Assembly (NCBI GenBank): GCA_036504535.1
Contig: DASXUY010000034.1
Location: 49,747 to 113,746, forward strand
Length of the DNA stretch: 64,000 nt
Source: JARLGU01 sp036504535
Lineage (GTDB): Bacteria > Armatimonadota > Armatimonadia > Armatimonadales > Capsulimonadaceae
Reading direction: 5' to 3'
Positions 18,558-25,826 of this stretch are shown piece by piece. Both the position numbers and the translations under genes were made by a program. The notes under the pieces were generated by a model. It ran no database searches and was not told the origin of the DNA. It saw nothing but the letters and a program-made list of their open reading frames with translations. The stretch's first letter is position 1, and every line of letters starts with the position of its first letter.

Positions 18558-19739
18558 ATGCGACTGATAAGTAAATTAGCGACATTAGCATCGATTGCGG
18601 TAATACTTTTGACAACACAAGGCACGCTGCTTGCGGATATAACCATGGCTACACCAACCCCAGACCAATTGGCGCGTTCGGTCGTTGCAACCGGCAATAC
18701 TTCGCGCATTCAGCGTGTACTCGCGAAGGCGCGACTTGGCTCACCGGTCACAATCGTCTTTCTCGGAGGCTCTATTACACAGGGAGCTGCTGCGACCCTT
18801 CAAGCCAATCGGTATGCCAGCCTCGTCGCCACATGGTGGAAACAAAAGTATCCGACTTGTGCGCTGACATTCATCAACGCGGGGATTGGCGCCACGGGCA
18901 GCAACTACGGTTCGTTCCGCGCCCAGCGAGACGTGTTTGCGTCGAAGCCGGACCTCGTGGTTGTCGAGTATGCCTGTAACGATGGCAATACGCCGACGCA
19001 TGAGGCGTCGTATGAGGGGCTGCTCAGGCAAATCCTTACTCAGCCGCAGGATCCCGCGGTCCTCTTGCTCTTCATGATGCACGAGGGTGGAACGAACGAC
19101 CAGGCAAGCGAGTCGAAAATCGGTAAGTACTATGATCTCCCGATGATTAGCTACCGAGATGCGCTTTGGCCAGACATTCAAGCTGGAACGATTAAGTACG
19201 CCGACTACCAGGCGGATCAAGTACACCCACGTGACCTTGGCCATGCCTACGCCGCTAACCTGCTTACTTCGTTTTTATCAACGTGCGAGACCTCTTCCGC
19301 AGTCGCAAAGACTAGCTCTGCATTGCCGCCAGCGCTCGTATCTACCCTTTACGAACACACCCATCTCTATGAAGCTAAGGACATTGTTCCCACGCGCGCA
19401 GATGGGTGGGAGCTGCGTGAGGGCAAGTACTGGTTCGCCGACAAACCGGGGAGCATTCTGGAATGCGATGTTGATGGCCAGTCAGTAACTTTGCTAGGGT
19501 GGAGGATCAAGGGTCCCATGGGGCGCATACGTGCGCAGGTTGATGACAAGGCGCCGGTAACCATTGAGGGGTGGTTTGCGGCGACGTGGGGAGGCTACAT
19601 GCCGTGTGAGTTGATAGGTAGTGTTCTTACACCCGGAATGCACCACGTAAAAATTGAGCTACTTGCTGACAAGAACCCTGAAAGCACCGGCTACGAATAT
19701 CGCATATTCGGGCTTGGAACAGCTGGAGCTTTGAAGTAA
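18558..19739 (+). CDS. Secreted SGNH/GDSL hydrolase with C-terminal beta-sandwich
   Basis: A 393-residue exported esterase. The signal peptide is residues 1-26 (MRLISKLATLASIAVILLTT... ending LLA). The SGNH domain (about 60-245) has FLGGSITQG (Ser72), NAGIGATGS, VEYACND and DQVHP (Asp220, His223), a complete triad. The remaining 140 residues form a beta-rich domain with WELREGKYWFADKPGS and VTLLGWRIKGPMG, similar to the C-terminal sandwich of other sugar-deacylating SGNH proteins. GGAG stands before the ATG. It is the last gene of the plus-strand run and is followed at once by a strong terminator. It is the third SGNH esterase of the window and differs in architecture from the other two, which suggests different acyl positions or sugars. 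Confidence 0.85.
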   Translation: MRLISKLATLASIAVILLTTQGTLLADITMATPTPDQLARSVVATGNTSRIQRVLAKARLGSPVTIVFLGGSITQGAAATLQANRYASLVATWWKQKYPTCALTFINAGIGATGSNYGSFRAQRDVFASKPDLVVVEYACNDGNTPTHEASYEGLLRQILTQPQDPAVLLLFMMHEGGTNDQASESKIGKYYDLPMISYRDALWPDIQAGTIKYADYQADQVHPRDLGHAYAANLLTSFLSTCETSSAVAKTSSALPPALVSTLYEHTHLYEAKDIVPTRADGWELREGKYWFADKPGSILECDVDGQSVTLLGWRIKGPMGRIRAQVDDKAPVTIEGWFAATWGGYMPCELIGSVLTPGMHHVKIELLADKNPESTGYEYRIFGLGTAGALK

Positions 19740-19756
19740 CGCGAGCCTCTTCACAA

Positions 19757-19789
19757 CCCCGCCCACTCGCTTTAGTGGGCGGGGTTTTT
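19757..19789 (+). terminator. Rho-independent terminator
   Basis: An 11-bp GC-rich stem (CCCCGCCCACT / AGTGGGCGGGG) with a 6-nt loop and five T residues follows, 17 bp after the esterase stop. It closes the 6-19.7 kb plus-strand gene run. Confidence 0.92.
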
Positions 19790-19936
19790 GACTTAGTCTA
19801 GCCACATAAGCGATTCCGCACTCAATAAACGGCTTTTTCGCCTGTCACCAAGCATATTCGCTTGATATAATAGGTGAATAGGCGCAACTCCTCGCGGAAT
19901 TCTCCGTCTGTAAATATTGCGCGGAAAGCTTATTGG

Positions 19937-20662
19937 ATGAATAGATCAACGATCAACGAGAGTATCGCCCAAGCCAGGGTTGTGTTTTCTCACTTTAACA
20001 TTAACCTCCCACCATTCGCATTGTGGGGAATTGAGCAATGGCAATGTGCTGGGCCAGAGTGTGACGAGATCCGGGATTGCATGCTAGGTTGGGATGTGAC
20101 TGACTTTGGGAGCGGGGACTTTGCTGCAATCGGTCGCACGCTATTCACATTGCGCAATGGCACCGTGCTGAATGAGGCGTATCCGAAGAACTATGCTGAG
20201 AAGTATATTCTAGACCCAGAGCTTCAACGAGCACCCGCGCACTTTCACCGATCGAAGCGTGAGGATATCATCAATCGGGGCGGTGGGAATATCCTCATTG
20301 AGCTGTGCCTCGCGACACCTGAGAACACACGATCACGAGAATCGTTCACCATTCAGGTCGACGGTTGCACAACCAGAGTGAATGCTGGCGATACTGTTCG
20401 TCTGCGGCCGGGCCAAAGCCTATGCATTCCTCCCAGGACCATCCATCAGTTTTGGGGGGAGGAAGGAACTGGACTCAAGATTGATGGCGTTGCGTACTCT
20501 GTGAGCGGCGAAGTATCATCAGTCTGTGACGATAGGGAAGACAACTTTTTTCTCGATGCCATGACGAGGTTCCCCGAGATCCACGAAGATACCGAGCGAA
20601 CACACTACCTTTGTCACGAGTACCCAACTGCACGCCAATCAGAATTGGTCATCGTAGTTTAA
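19937..20662 (+). CDS. D-lyxose ketol-isomerase
   Basis: A 241-residue cupin enzyme interconverting D-lyxose and D-xylulose (family members also act on D-mannose/D-fructose). Conserved blocks are NLPPFALWGIEQW, CDEIRDCMLGWDVTDFGSGD, FTLRNG, the metal-binding APAHFHRSKREDIINRGGGN (two His and one Glu within it) and IPPRTIHQFWGEE (last His). It begins with MNRSTINESI at 19937; 21 upstream in-frame codons are unlike the family. A TATAAT (19866-19871) and GGAAAG precede it. It lies 27 bp before the FCD-AraC regulator gene on the same strand, so the regulator probably controls it. Identification is confident from the dense motif match. Confidence 0.92.
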   Translation: MNRSTINESIAQARVVFSHFNINLPPFALWGIEQWQCAGPECDEIRDCMLGWDVTDFGSGDFAAIGRTLFTLRNGTVLNEAYPKNYAEKYILDPELQRAPAHFHRSKREDIINRGGGNILIELCLATPENTRSRESFTIQVDGCTTRVNAGDTVRLRPGQSLCIPPRTIHQFWGEEGTGLKIDGVAYSVSGEVSSVCDDREDNFFLDAMTRFPEIHEDTERTHYLCHEYPTARQSELVIVV

Positions 20663-20689
20663 CGCAGCTTCGGGCTGCCATATGCACAC

Positions 20690-21502
20690 ATGCCACACAT
20701 AATTGAGCCAGATCGATTTGACGAGGCGCAGCTAGAGAGATTTCATCGTCTATATGCGCTACGCGCACACGTCGAAGGATTCGCAGCGCGTGAAGCTGCA
20801 CGTCAAGTGGCTCATGGCAAATCTGTCACACCATTAGCCGAATGCTACAGGCTAATGGGTGAGGCTGCGAAGTCCAATGACTATGACGCATTTCGCAATG
20901 CTGACATGGCGTTTCATCGCTGCATTGCTGAAATTGCGGATGTACCAGCACTTGTCGCAATCTGGGATGTGGTCGAGGCCGAGATGCGCGCCTTCGTTGG
21001 CTGGGCGCACCGCTGGGTGATCAAAGACCTGGTTGCGATTGCTGGATCGCACGAATGGCACTTCACGGCTATACGAGACGGGCATCCAAAGTCAGCCGAA
21101 CGAGCTGCCGAGGTGGGGCTAGATTCTCTTTGGCAGATCCTTGCTGAGCAACCTGCGGAGACTTTGCGAGAAACCGATCCTCTAGAGCGTGTCTGTGCAT
21201 ACGTGTTGTTGAACCTGCATATGCCATTGTCGCTACAAGCTGTGGCGCGCGATGTGGCGTTTCTCAGTCCGAGCCACCTGGCCAAGCAGTTTCGCGAAGT
21301 GCGGAAAGAATCGTTCACAGCTTACGTGCAAGGCCTACGACAACGTCGGGCGGCGCATTTGCTTGCCACGACAGATCTCAGCATTCAAGCGATCATTGAC
21401 CGGGTTGGCGCTCCAGATTTATCACGATTTGCTGGTCAATTCAGACGGGCGTATGGATGTACACCCTCAGGTTATAAGCGGCGGTTGCGCGACGCAAAGT
21501 AA
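20690..21502 (+). CDS. Chimeric regulator: FCD ligand-binding domain fused to AraC-type HTH
   Basis: A 270-residue protein. Residues about 15-155 look like the all-helical FCD domain normally found C-terminal in GntR/FadR regulators: ALRAHVEGFAAREAAR, NADMAFHRCIAEIAD (Asp and His metal ligands), AEMRAF and HEWHFTAIRDGHPKSAERAAE (two further His). Residues about 168-268 are an AraC double HTH: LSLQAVARDVAFLSPSHLAKQFR, SFTAYVQGLRQRRAAHLL, and APDLSRFAGQFRRAYGCTPSGY, the usual closing signature. The order sensor-then-AraC is normal for AraC proteins, but an FCD sensor there is unusual. It probably senses a sugar acid or related carboxylate and controls the adjoining lyxose isomerase gene. Confidence 0.85.
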   Translation: MPHIIEPDRFDEAQLERFHRLYALRAHVEGFAAREAARQVAHGKSVTPLAECYRLMGEAAKSNDYDAFRNADMAFHRCIAEIADVPALVAIWDVVEAEMRAFVGWAHRWVIKDLVAIAGSHEWHFTAIRDGHPKSAERAAEVGLDSLWQILAEQPAETLRETDPLERVCAYVLLNLHMPLSLQAVARDVAFLSPSHLAKQFREVRKESFTAYVQGLRQRRAAHLLATTDLSIQAIIDRVGAPDLSRFAGQFRRAYGCTPSGYKRRLRDAK

Positions 21503-21518
21503 ATACTGGGTGAGCGTG

Positions 21519-21553
21519 AAAAAAGGGAGGCTGCAGTTGCAGCCTCCCTTTTT
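21519..21553. terminator. Bidirectional terminator between convergent genes
   Basis: An 11-bp stem (GGGAGGCTGCA / TGCAGCCTCCC) is flanked by A5-6 on the left and T5 on the right, so it can end transcription from both the FCD-AraC gene (plus) and the haem-c/DUF2231 gene (minus). Confidence 0.92.
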
Positions 21554-21567
21554 CGATGCGGAACTAA

Positions 21568-22662
21568 CTAGTGGCCGTATACGAATTCGCCACCGAGGTG
21601 ACCAACGTACGAGACTAGAACAAAGGTCAACAAGGCTAGGAAGTAGTAGGCTATCCGGGCAGGGGCGCGCATGCTTTCATGCTGGTGTGCACGTAGCCCA
21701 AACATCGCCCACATCATGACTGTGACTATCATCGCTAGCAACATGTGCTTCGCGATGAGGCCCTCGAGAGGCAGTTTCATGAACATCATCGCAGCAAACC
21801 CGCTCGCAACTGCGCCTAAAGCCGATGTTGCGGCGAGCGCCAAGTTGAACCATCCTGCAAACAGCAGAGGCTTGTCCTTCTTAAGGTAACCAAGGAAGTC
21901 CAAGACGAGACCTCCGATAAACAGCGCGATGGGGAAATGGACAATCGCAGGGTGGAACGCGTAGTCAGGTATCCCAAACGGCGGTTTGCCGTCATCGGCA
22001 CCCTTTGGAGTTGGTTCTGATGCAGGTGCTGGCTCGGCCACAGGCGCGGCAGCTGGTGCCGACGTTGCGGATGCCGGTGCAGCGGCCACAGGAGTAGCGG
22101 CAGGAGTCGGGGTCGCAGTGGGTGCAGGCGTCGCAGCTACTGGCGCTGGTGCCGCCGCCGTTGCAGGCTTGACCGTTGTTGCTGACGGTTTGCCGGGTGC
22201 GGGAGTGGCGGCTGGATGAGCGCTAGACGCCGCGGGTTTGGCAGCTGGCTTTGCGGATGCTGCTGGGGGCGTCGCTGGTTTAGGGGCAGCAGGTTTTGCG
22301 GCTGCCGCTGGCGCTCCAGGATTTTGGTCTGCGTTAATAGCGGCGGCAAAGGCGGCGCCTTCGGGTGTTGACTCTACGGACTTAAGTGTATCTGCGCTAA
22401 TGTCGTCGTCGCCCGAGGCTTTGAATGCCTTTTCAATGGCGAGCCCGTAAGCGTTCCGAGGACCACCACTTGGCGACACGTGACAGTTGGCGCAGCTGTT
22501 ACGACGAATTGCAGCATCATGGCCAGGGTATGCACTGATCATGGTGTTGATAAAACTTGGCCTAGCGCTGGCGGGTGTCGTGCTCAGGGGCAAGATGGTC
22601 AGCAATAAAAGCAAAGACGCCAACGTGATTGTTAGCTTTCGCTCTGATTGGAATTGGGACAT
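21568..22662 (-). CDS. Haem-c motif / Ala-Pro-rich linker / DUF2231 membrane protein
   Basis: A 364-residue protein with three parts. A signal peptide (about 1-33, ending PASA) is followed by a short cytochrome-c-like segment with one CANCH haem-binding motif and NAYGLAIEKAF. A long linker (about 115-225) is made almost only of Ala, Pro, Lys, Thr and Val. The C-terminus (about 230-364) is a DUF2231-type four-helix membrane domain with FHPAIVHFPIALFIGG, GFAAMMFMKLP, HMLLAMIVTVMMWAMFG and SYVGHLGGEFVYGH; its His residues could bind haem. It lies 97 bp downstream of the Rieske gene in the same direction, which suggests a periplasmic electron-transfer pair. The exact role is unknown. Confidence 0.75.
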   Translation of the reverse strand: MSQFQSERKLTITLASLLLLLTILPLSTTPASARPSFINTMISAYPGHDAAIRRNSCANCHVSPSGGPRNAYGLAIEKAFKASGDDDISADTLKSVESTPEGAAFAAAINADQNPGAPAAAAKPAAPKPATPPAASAKPAAKPAASSAHPAATPAPGKPSATTVKPATAAAPAPVAATPAPTATPTPAATPVAAAPASATSAPAAAPVAEPAPASEPTPKGADDGKPPFGIPDYAFHPAIVHFPIALFIGGLVLDFLGYLKKDKPLLFAGWFNLALAATSALGAVASGFAAMMFMKLPLEGLIAKHMLLAMIVTVMMWAMFGLRAHQHESMRAPARIAYYFLALLTFVLVSYVGHLGGEFVYGH

Positions 22663-22679
22663 GTGTGATCCTAGTTTCC

Positions 22680-22711
22680 ACCTTCCGGTAGCTGGGTTTG
22701 CTCCGGAAGGT
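22680..22711. other. Stem-loop between Rieske and DUF2231 genes
   Basis: A 9-bp inverted repeat (ACCTTCCGG / CCGGAAGGT) with a 14-nt loop sits just upstream of the DUF2231 gene's ribosome site. There is no T-run in the transcribed (minus) direction, so it could be an mRNA-processing or stability element that sets different levels of the two proteins. Confidence 0.4.
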
Positions 22712-22759
22712 TGATTTAGTTTTTGTGGGTCTTGCAGTACCGGTAGGCGCCGCTAACCA

Positions 22760-23230
22760 CTAAGGAGCGGCTGGCTTGGGAGGTGTCAAGGACTGCACCC
22801 AGACCGAATCAGCTTCGATCTTGGCCTTTAGCGAGACGAGCGCTGTCGGTGACGGTCCGCTAATCACAGCTCCAGTATCCGAAAACAGGGCAGTGTGGCA
22901 CGGGCAAAGGAATTGCTTTTTAGAGTCGTCGAACGTTACGGGACAGCCGTTGTGAGGGCATTTGGGCGATAGCGCGGTGACCGTTTTGCCATCAGCGACT
23001 CGGACGAACGCCTTCTTTTTCCCAAAAGTTGCAGGATAGGGGGCATTGACCCAAGTCCCTTTGGCAAACGAGTCAACTTTGCCCATGTTTGCCCAGATAA
23101 TAGTCTCGTCTGCGGGTGCTGCCGGCGCGGCTGGCTGATCCGCCGCTAGAGCTAGCGATTGGGAAAGGGTAAGCGCTCCGCCTGCTACGATAACCGATGC
23201 TACAAACTGTCGTCGAGTTACTTCTGTCAT
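22760..23230 (-). CDS. Rieske [2Fe-2S] protein with Tat-like signal
   Basis: A 156-residue iron-sulfur protein. The N-terminus MTEVTRRQFVASVIVAGGAL has the twin-arginine pattern (TRRQF) before a hydrophobic segment, so it is probably exported folded by Tat and anchored or periplasmic. The Rieske cluster ligands are seen as CPHNGC and CPCHTALF, followed by the SDTGAVISGPSP proline loop. AAGGAG lies 10 bases before ATG 23230; an in-frame TTG at 23239 is only one base from it and is rejected. No cytochrome b neighbours are present, so it is not an obvious bc1/b6f operon. It probably passes electrons to the downstream haem-c/DUF2231 protein. Confidence 0.9.
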   Translation of the reverse strand: MTEVTRRQFVASVIVAGGALTLSQSLALAADQPAAPAAPADETIIWANMGKVDSFAKGTWVNAPYPATFGKKKAFVRVADGKTVTALSPKCPHNGCPVTFDDSKKQFLCPCHTALFSDTGAVISGPSPTALVSLKAKIEADSVWVQSLTPPKPAAP

Positions 23231-23574
23231 GCTAATCAATCTCCTTACGGATATATCATCTATCGTATACTATTGCCTTTAAATAGGTATCCTCTAATCG
23301 GCGGATTGCAGTTGGAAGAGTGACCAAGTCATACGACAAACTTCTATTATCGCGGCCTGAAGGAGCAATAGTAGTTTGCCATCTAATGATTTACGTGTAC
23401 AGCGTAGGACAGATAATCATTTCGAAAGTCGCCAATATACAGAATCCCTAATCCGAATGACTGGAAGACACAACTATACTATACCACTAGCCTGCTTGCT
23501 TTTTGGTGGGATTTTTCTGGAAATACGGGCGACTATTGTCTCAGGCAAAGTCTGCAACCAACGCCATTGTCGCC
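23231..23574. other. Intergenic region, no gene supported
   Basis: About 340 bp that should hold the Rieske promoter (minus strand). An imperfect inverted repeat (AAACTTCTATT, 23338-23348, against AATAGTAGTTT, 23368-23378) is visible. A TTG-initiated plus-strand frame (23376-23609) has one short hydrophobic stretch but overlaps the next gene and has no family signal, so it is not called. Confidence 0.4.
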
Positions 23575-23997
23575 TCAGGGTACAAGTGCTCGCATCCGAT
23601 TGTTCTTAGCATTGTGCTCGACTTCTGCTAATCCAAGGGCTTCCATGACAGGCGGCACGTACATCGCGAACCGGCCGCGATAGCCCGTGCGTAGGCCATA
23701 CCATCCGGCCACAGGGTTACCTGGCGACCGGCCCCAATCTTCCACCGTTCCTGGTTTAGGAACGTTCTGCTCGTCTGCGCTGCCTAGCAACATCCAGTCA
23801 CCGTGATCTATTAGCATGGAATGCAAGTCGGTGAGGCATCGAAGTTGATACGTCAGCCTTGTAGCCCCTACTTGAACAACGAGGGTGGGCGGGTCGGCAG
23901 TTTCGTCGCGATAGGCGGTGAACTCCGACGATCCGGGAGGGGTTTTGAGCACCCACGGGTCGTCCTTTTTGCCGGATCCTGATACGTCAACTGGCAT
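23575..23997 (-). CDS. Conserved small protein of unknown function (DUF6855-like)
   Basis: A 140-residue, soluble-looking protein. The pattern DVSGSGKKDDPWVLKTPPGSS, YRDETADPP, LHSMLIDHGDWMLLGSADEQ and NPVAGWYGLR...RGRFAMYVPP...ALGLAEVEHN matches a conserved bacterial family that I associate with the label DUF6855; the number is from memory and uncertain. No catalytic motif, signal peptide or membrane segment is seen. It stands alone between an intergenic gap and a divergent LacI-like gene. Function unknown. Confidence 0.75.
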   Translation of the reverse strand: MPVDVSGSGKKDDPWVLKTPPGSSEFTAYRDETADPPTLVVQVGATRLTYQLRCLTDLHSMLIDHGDWMLLGSADEQNVPKPGTVEDWGRSPGNPVAGWYGLRTGYRGRFAMYVPPVMEALGLAEVEHNAKNNRMRALVP

Positions 23998-24265
23998 AAG
24001 AGTTGTTCTCCCAAGTTAGATATGAGTTGATAGCAATTACGCGGCTCCGCACGGCAATTCCTCTTCAATAAACAGCGGAACGAACGTTGCTTGCTAAGGC
24101 GGCCACGGCGGCTCATTTATCAGTGTTTTGTGGCCCGATTGGGTATTCGCTTGCAGTATGCGGGTATCCAAGTAGGAGTCGTCGAACTCACATTTTGTTC
24201 CCGCAATTTTATAGTGCTCAGGTTGCCTCGGGCCATTGCGCTATGGCGGAGTTCGTTTTAATGCC

Positions 24266-25354
24266 ATGCGTGATAACCGGCTGCCCTTATATCTTGCTGG
24301 CGACGAGAAGTTACTTATGGCAATACCGGAAGGCAAGAATGAACTGGAGAGGTGCTACGATCAGCTTTCGCAAGAGGGGCAAGATCGACTCGTCCAATTT
24401 GCTCGTCGGCTGATAGCCCAACAGAGTTCCCATTCTATGCCCGTAATGACGGTGGCCATCAACGTTGAGGGTTCAGACCTCACTGTGGATCGTGTAGTTG
24501 AGGTCGGGGCCACCCTGCCAAAGAAGACCACTATTGTTGCGTTTTTTGAACCCGACAACTCATTTTTCGATTATTTTGTTCGCCTTTTGTCTGAATACGC
24601 AGAGCGACGTGACATCCGCCTGGTGTCCAATCTCGTATCACGGGCTGAGGCTGGTGCTCCATCCGCGAGGCATATTGCGGCTTCTGATTCGCGATATCTG
24701 TTTTTCACGTTCGCCTTTGCACCGATGGCACGTCGATATTTGGCTGCTGGGAATCGAGTGGTCTTAATAGGTGCGCCACAGTACCGTGACTTGGTTGATA
24801 TACCCAACGTGCACACCGACCACGCGCAAGGAGGCTTTATCGCTGCCCGCCATCTGATCGACCTAGGGCACCGCAATATTGCTTATGTAAATGTTTCGGC
24901 AGACTTCAACCAAAGTCCACGCTGGATTGGGTTCCAATCTGCCCTGAGTTTGGAGCGCGATGCCGACGCCCAGCTCACCGCTGAGTTTCTGTCGCTGGAC
25001 ACTGTACGGTCCTGGGGGAGATTTCCCGAACTTGCACGTGCCTACTTCTCCGCATCGAACGCTCCAACAGCATTAATGGCTTGGAACGATCACGACGCGG
25101 TAGAAATCCTTGGCGTACTTACGGCAGCCGCCATCCGTGTTCCTGAGGACGTCTCGCTTATCGGTTATGATGGGCTCCCTGAAGGTGAAGAGGCAAGACC
25201 GGCGCTTACCACCGTCGATTCGGGCATACGGAGGCAAATCGAATCCGCGCTCTTGATCTTAACTCAGGAGACTCCGCCCGCACCCGAAACTCAAATCGTT
25301 GTGCCAACGTCTCTGCTGATTAGGAAATCAACCGCACCACCGCGGCTGAAGTGA
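24266..25354 (+). CDS. LacI-type periplasmic-binding-like regulator without a LacI HTH
   Basis: A 362-residue protein whose residues about 80-355 form the LacI/GalR effector-binding fold: HTDHAQGGFIAARHLIDLGH, RWIGFQSAL, APTALMAWNDHDAVEILG and VPEDVSLIGYDG are all typical. The N-terminal 60 residues carry no LacI helix-turn-helix. They hold a helical stretch, ERCYDQLSQEGQDRLVQFAR, like the dimerisation tail of Xre/Cro-type regulators. I found no HTH in the other frames upstream, so this is either a natural variant acting through a partner or a gene that lost its first exon-equivalent part. ATG 24266 is chosen; TTG 24236 is also possible. Confidence 0.75.
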   Translation: MRDNRLPLYLAGDEKLLMAIPEGKNELERCYDQLSQEGQDRLVQFARRLIAQQSSHSMPVMTVAINVEGSDLTVDRVVEVGATLPKKTTIVAFFEPDNSFFDYFVRLLSEYAERRDIRLVSNLVSRAEAGAPSARHIAASDSRYLFFTFAFAPMARRYLAAGNRVVLIGAPQYRDLVDIPNVHTDHAQGGFIAARHLIDLGHRNIAYVNVSADFNQSPRWIGFQSALSLERDADAQLTAEFLSLDTVRSWGRFPELARAYFSASNAPTALMAWNDHDAVEILGVLTAAAIRVPEDVSLIGYDGLPEGEEARPALTTVDSGIRRQIESALLILTQETPPAPETQIVVPTSLLIRKSTAPPRLK

Positions 25355-25444
25355 GGCGGAGCGGTCGCCGAGGTCAAGCTAGCAGGGCTGTGCTATATAA
25401 AGCACGATGTTTGAACGTTCTTGTTGTTGGGTATCACTCTATCC

Positions 25445-25570
25445 ATGTCTGATAAGCGAAAAGCCCTCAAGAAAAAACACGAAAAGTCACAGCCCGCTAC
25501 CATTGCCGCCGTAGCCGCTGCTCCTACGGCAACCGCGGCAGTTAGCGCTCCAGCAAAGAAAAAGAAATAG
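25445..25570 (+). CDS. Tiny Lys/Ala-rich protein
   Basis: A 41-codon frame starting at ATG 25445. It encodes a basic N-terminus (MSDKRKALKKKHEKSQP), an Ala/Thr/Val middle (TIAAVAAAPTATAAV) and a Lys4 C-terminus. The composition is like that of small histone-H1-like or ribosome/nucleic-acid-associated proteins. No convincing Shine-Dalgarno sequence is present, and no domain can be recognised. The strong codon-scale pattern (basic-neutral-basic) makes chance less likely, but expression is not proved. Confidence 0.4.
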   Translation: MSDKRKALKKKHEKSQPATIAAVAAAPTATAAVSAPAKKKK

Positions 25571-25586
25571 CGACGATAATGTGAAC

Positions 25587-25627
25587 CGCGACCGGAAAAT
25601 GACCCCAAAGGCCATTAACCGGTCGCG
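25587..25627. other. Inverted repeat downstream of the tiny ORF
   Basis: CGCGACCGG (25587-25595) and CCGGTCGCG (25619-25627) form a perfect 9-bp stem with a 23-nt loop in the gap between convergent genes. It may act as a transcription end; no clear T-run is present. Confidence 0.4.
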
Positions 25628-25826
25628 ATTCTGGGTTTATGGCGCTAATAGTAGGTGCCCCCGGCAACCTGTAAGGAGTTGCCGCCGGAGCAGCAGGAAC
25701 ATCGTTCACCTTTCTCGACCGGTAGCTAGGTTAGTTGATATCCACCTTATCTGTCGGAACAGAACTCCTCCACTTGTTAATATCCGACGCGCATGGTAAC
25801 CACAGGGCACTGAATAACACACCGAA

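Noticed and set aside
21986..22219. Plus-strand Gly/Ala-rich frames opposite the DUF2231 gene
   Set aside because: They are the antisense of the Ala/Pro-rich linker, whose GC-rich repeats open all frames.
22015..22330. DNA repeat array in the DUF2231 gene
   Set aside because: The repetitiveness is due to Ala/Pro codons in the linker and lacks a regular unit.
23376..23609. TTG-initiated 77-codon plus-strand frame
   Set aside because: It has a hydrophobic stretch and a GGAG-like sequence upstream but overlaps the better supported minus-strand gene and resembles no family.
25393..25608. 71-codon minus-strand frame over the tiny Lys/Ala ORF
   Set aside because: Its Ala/Phe-rich sequence is the antisense of the Lys/Ala codons; no start signal.
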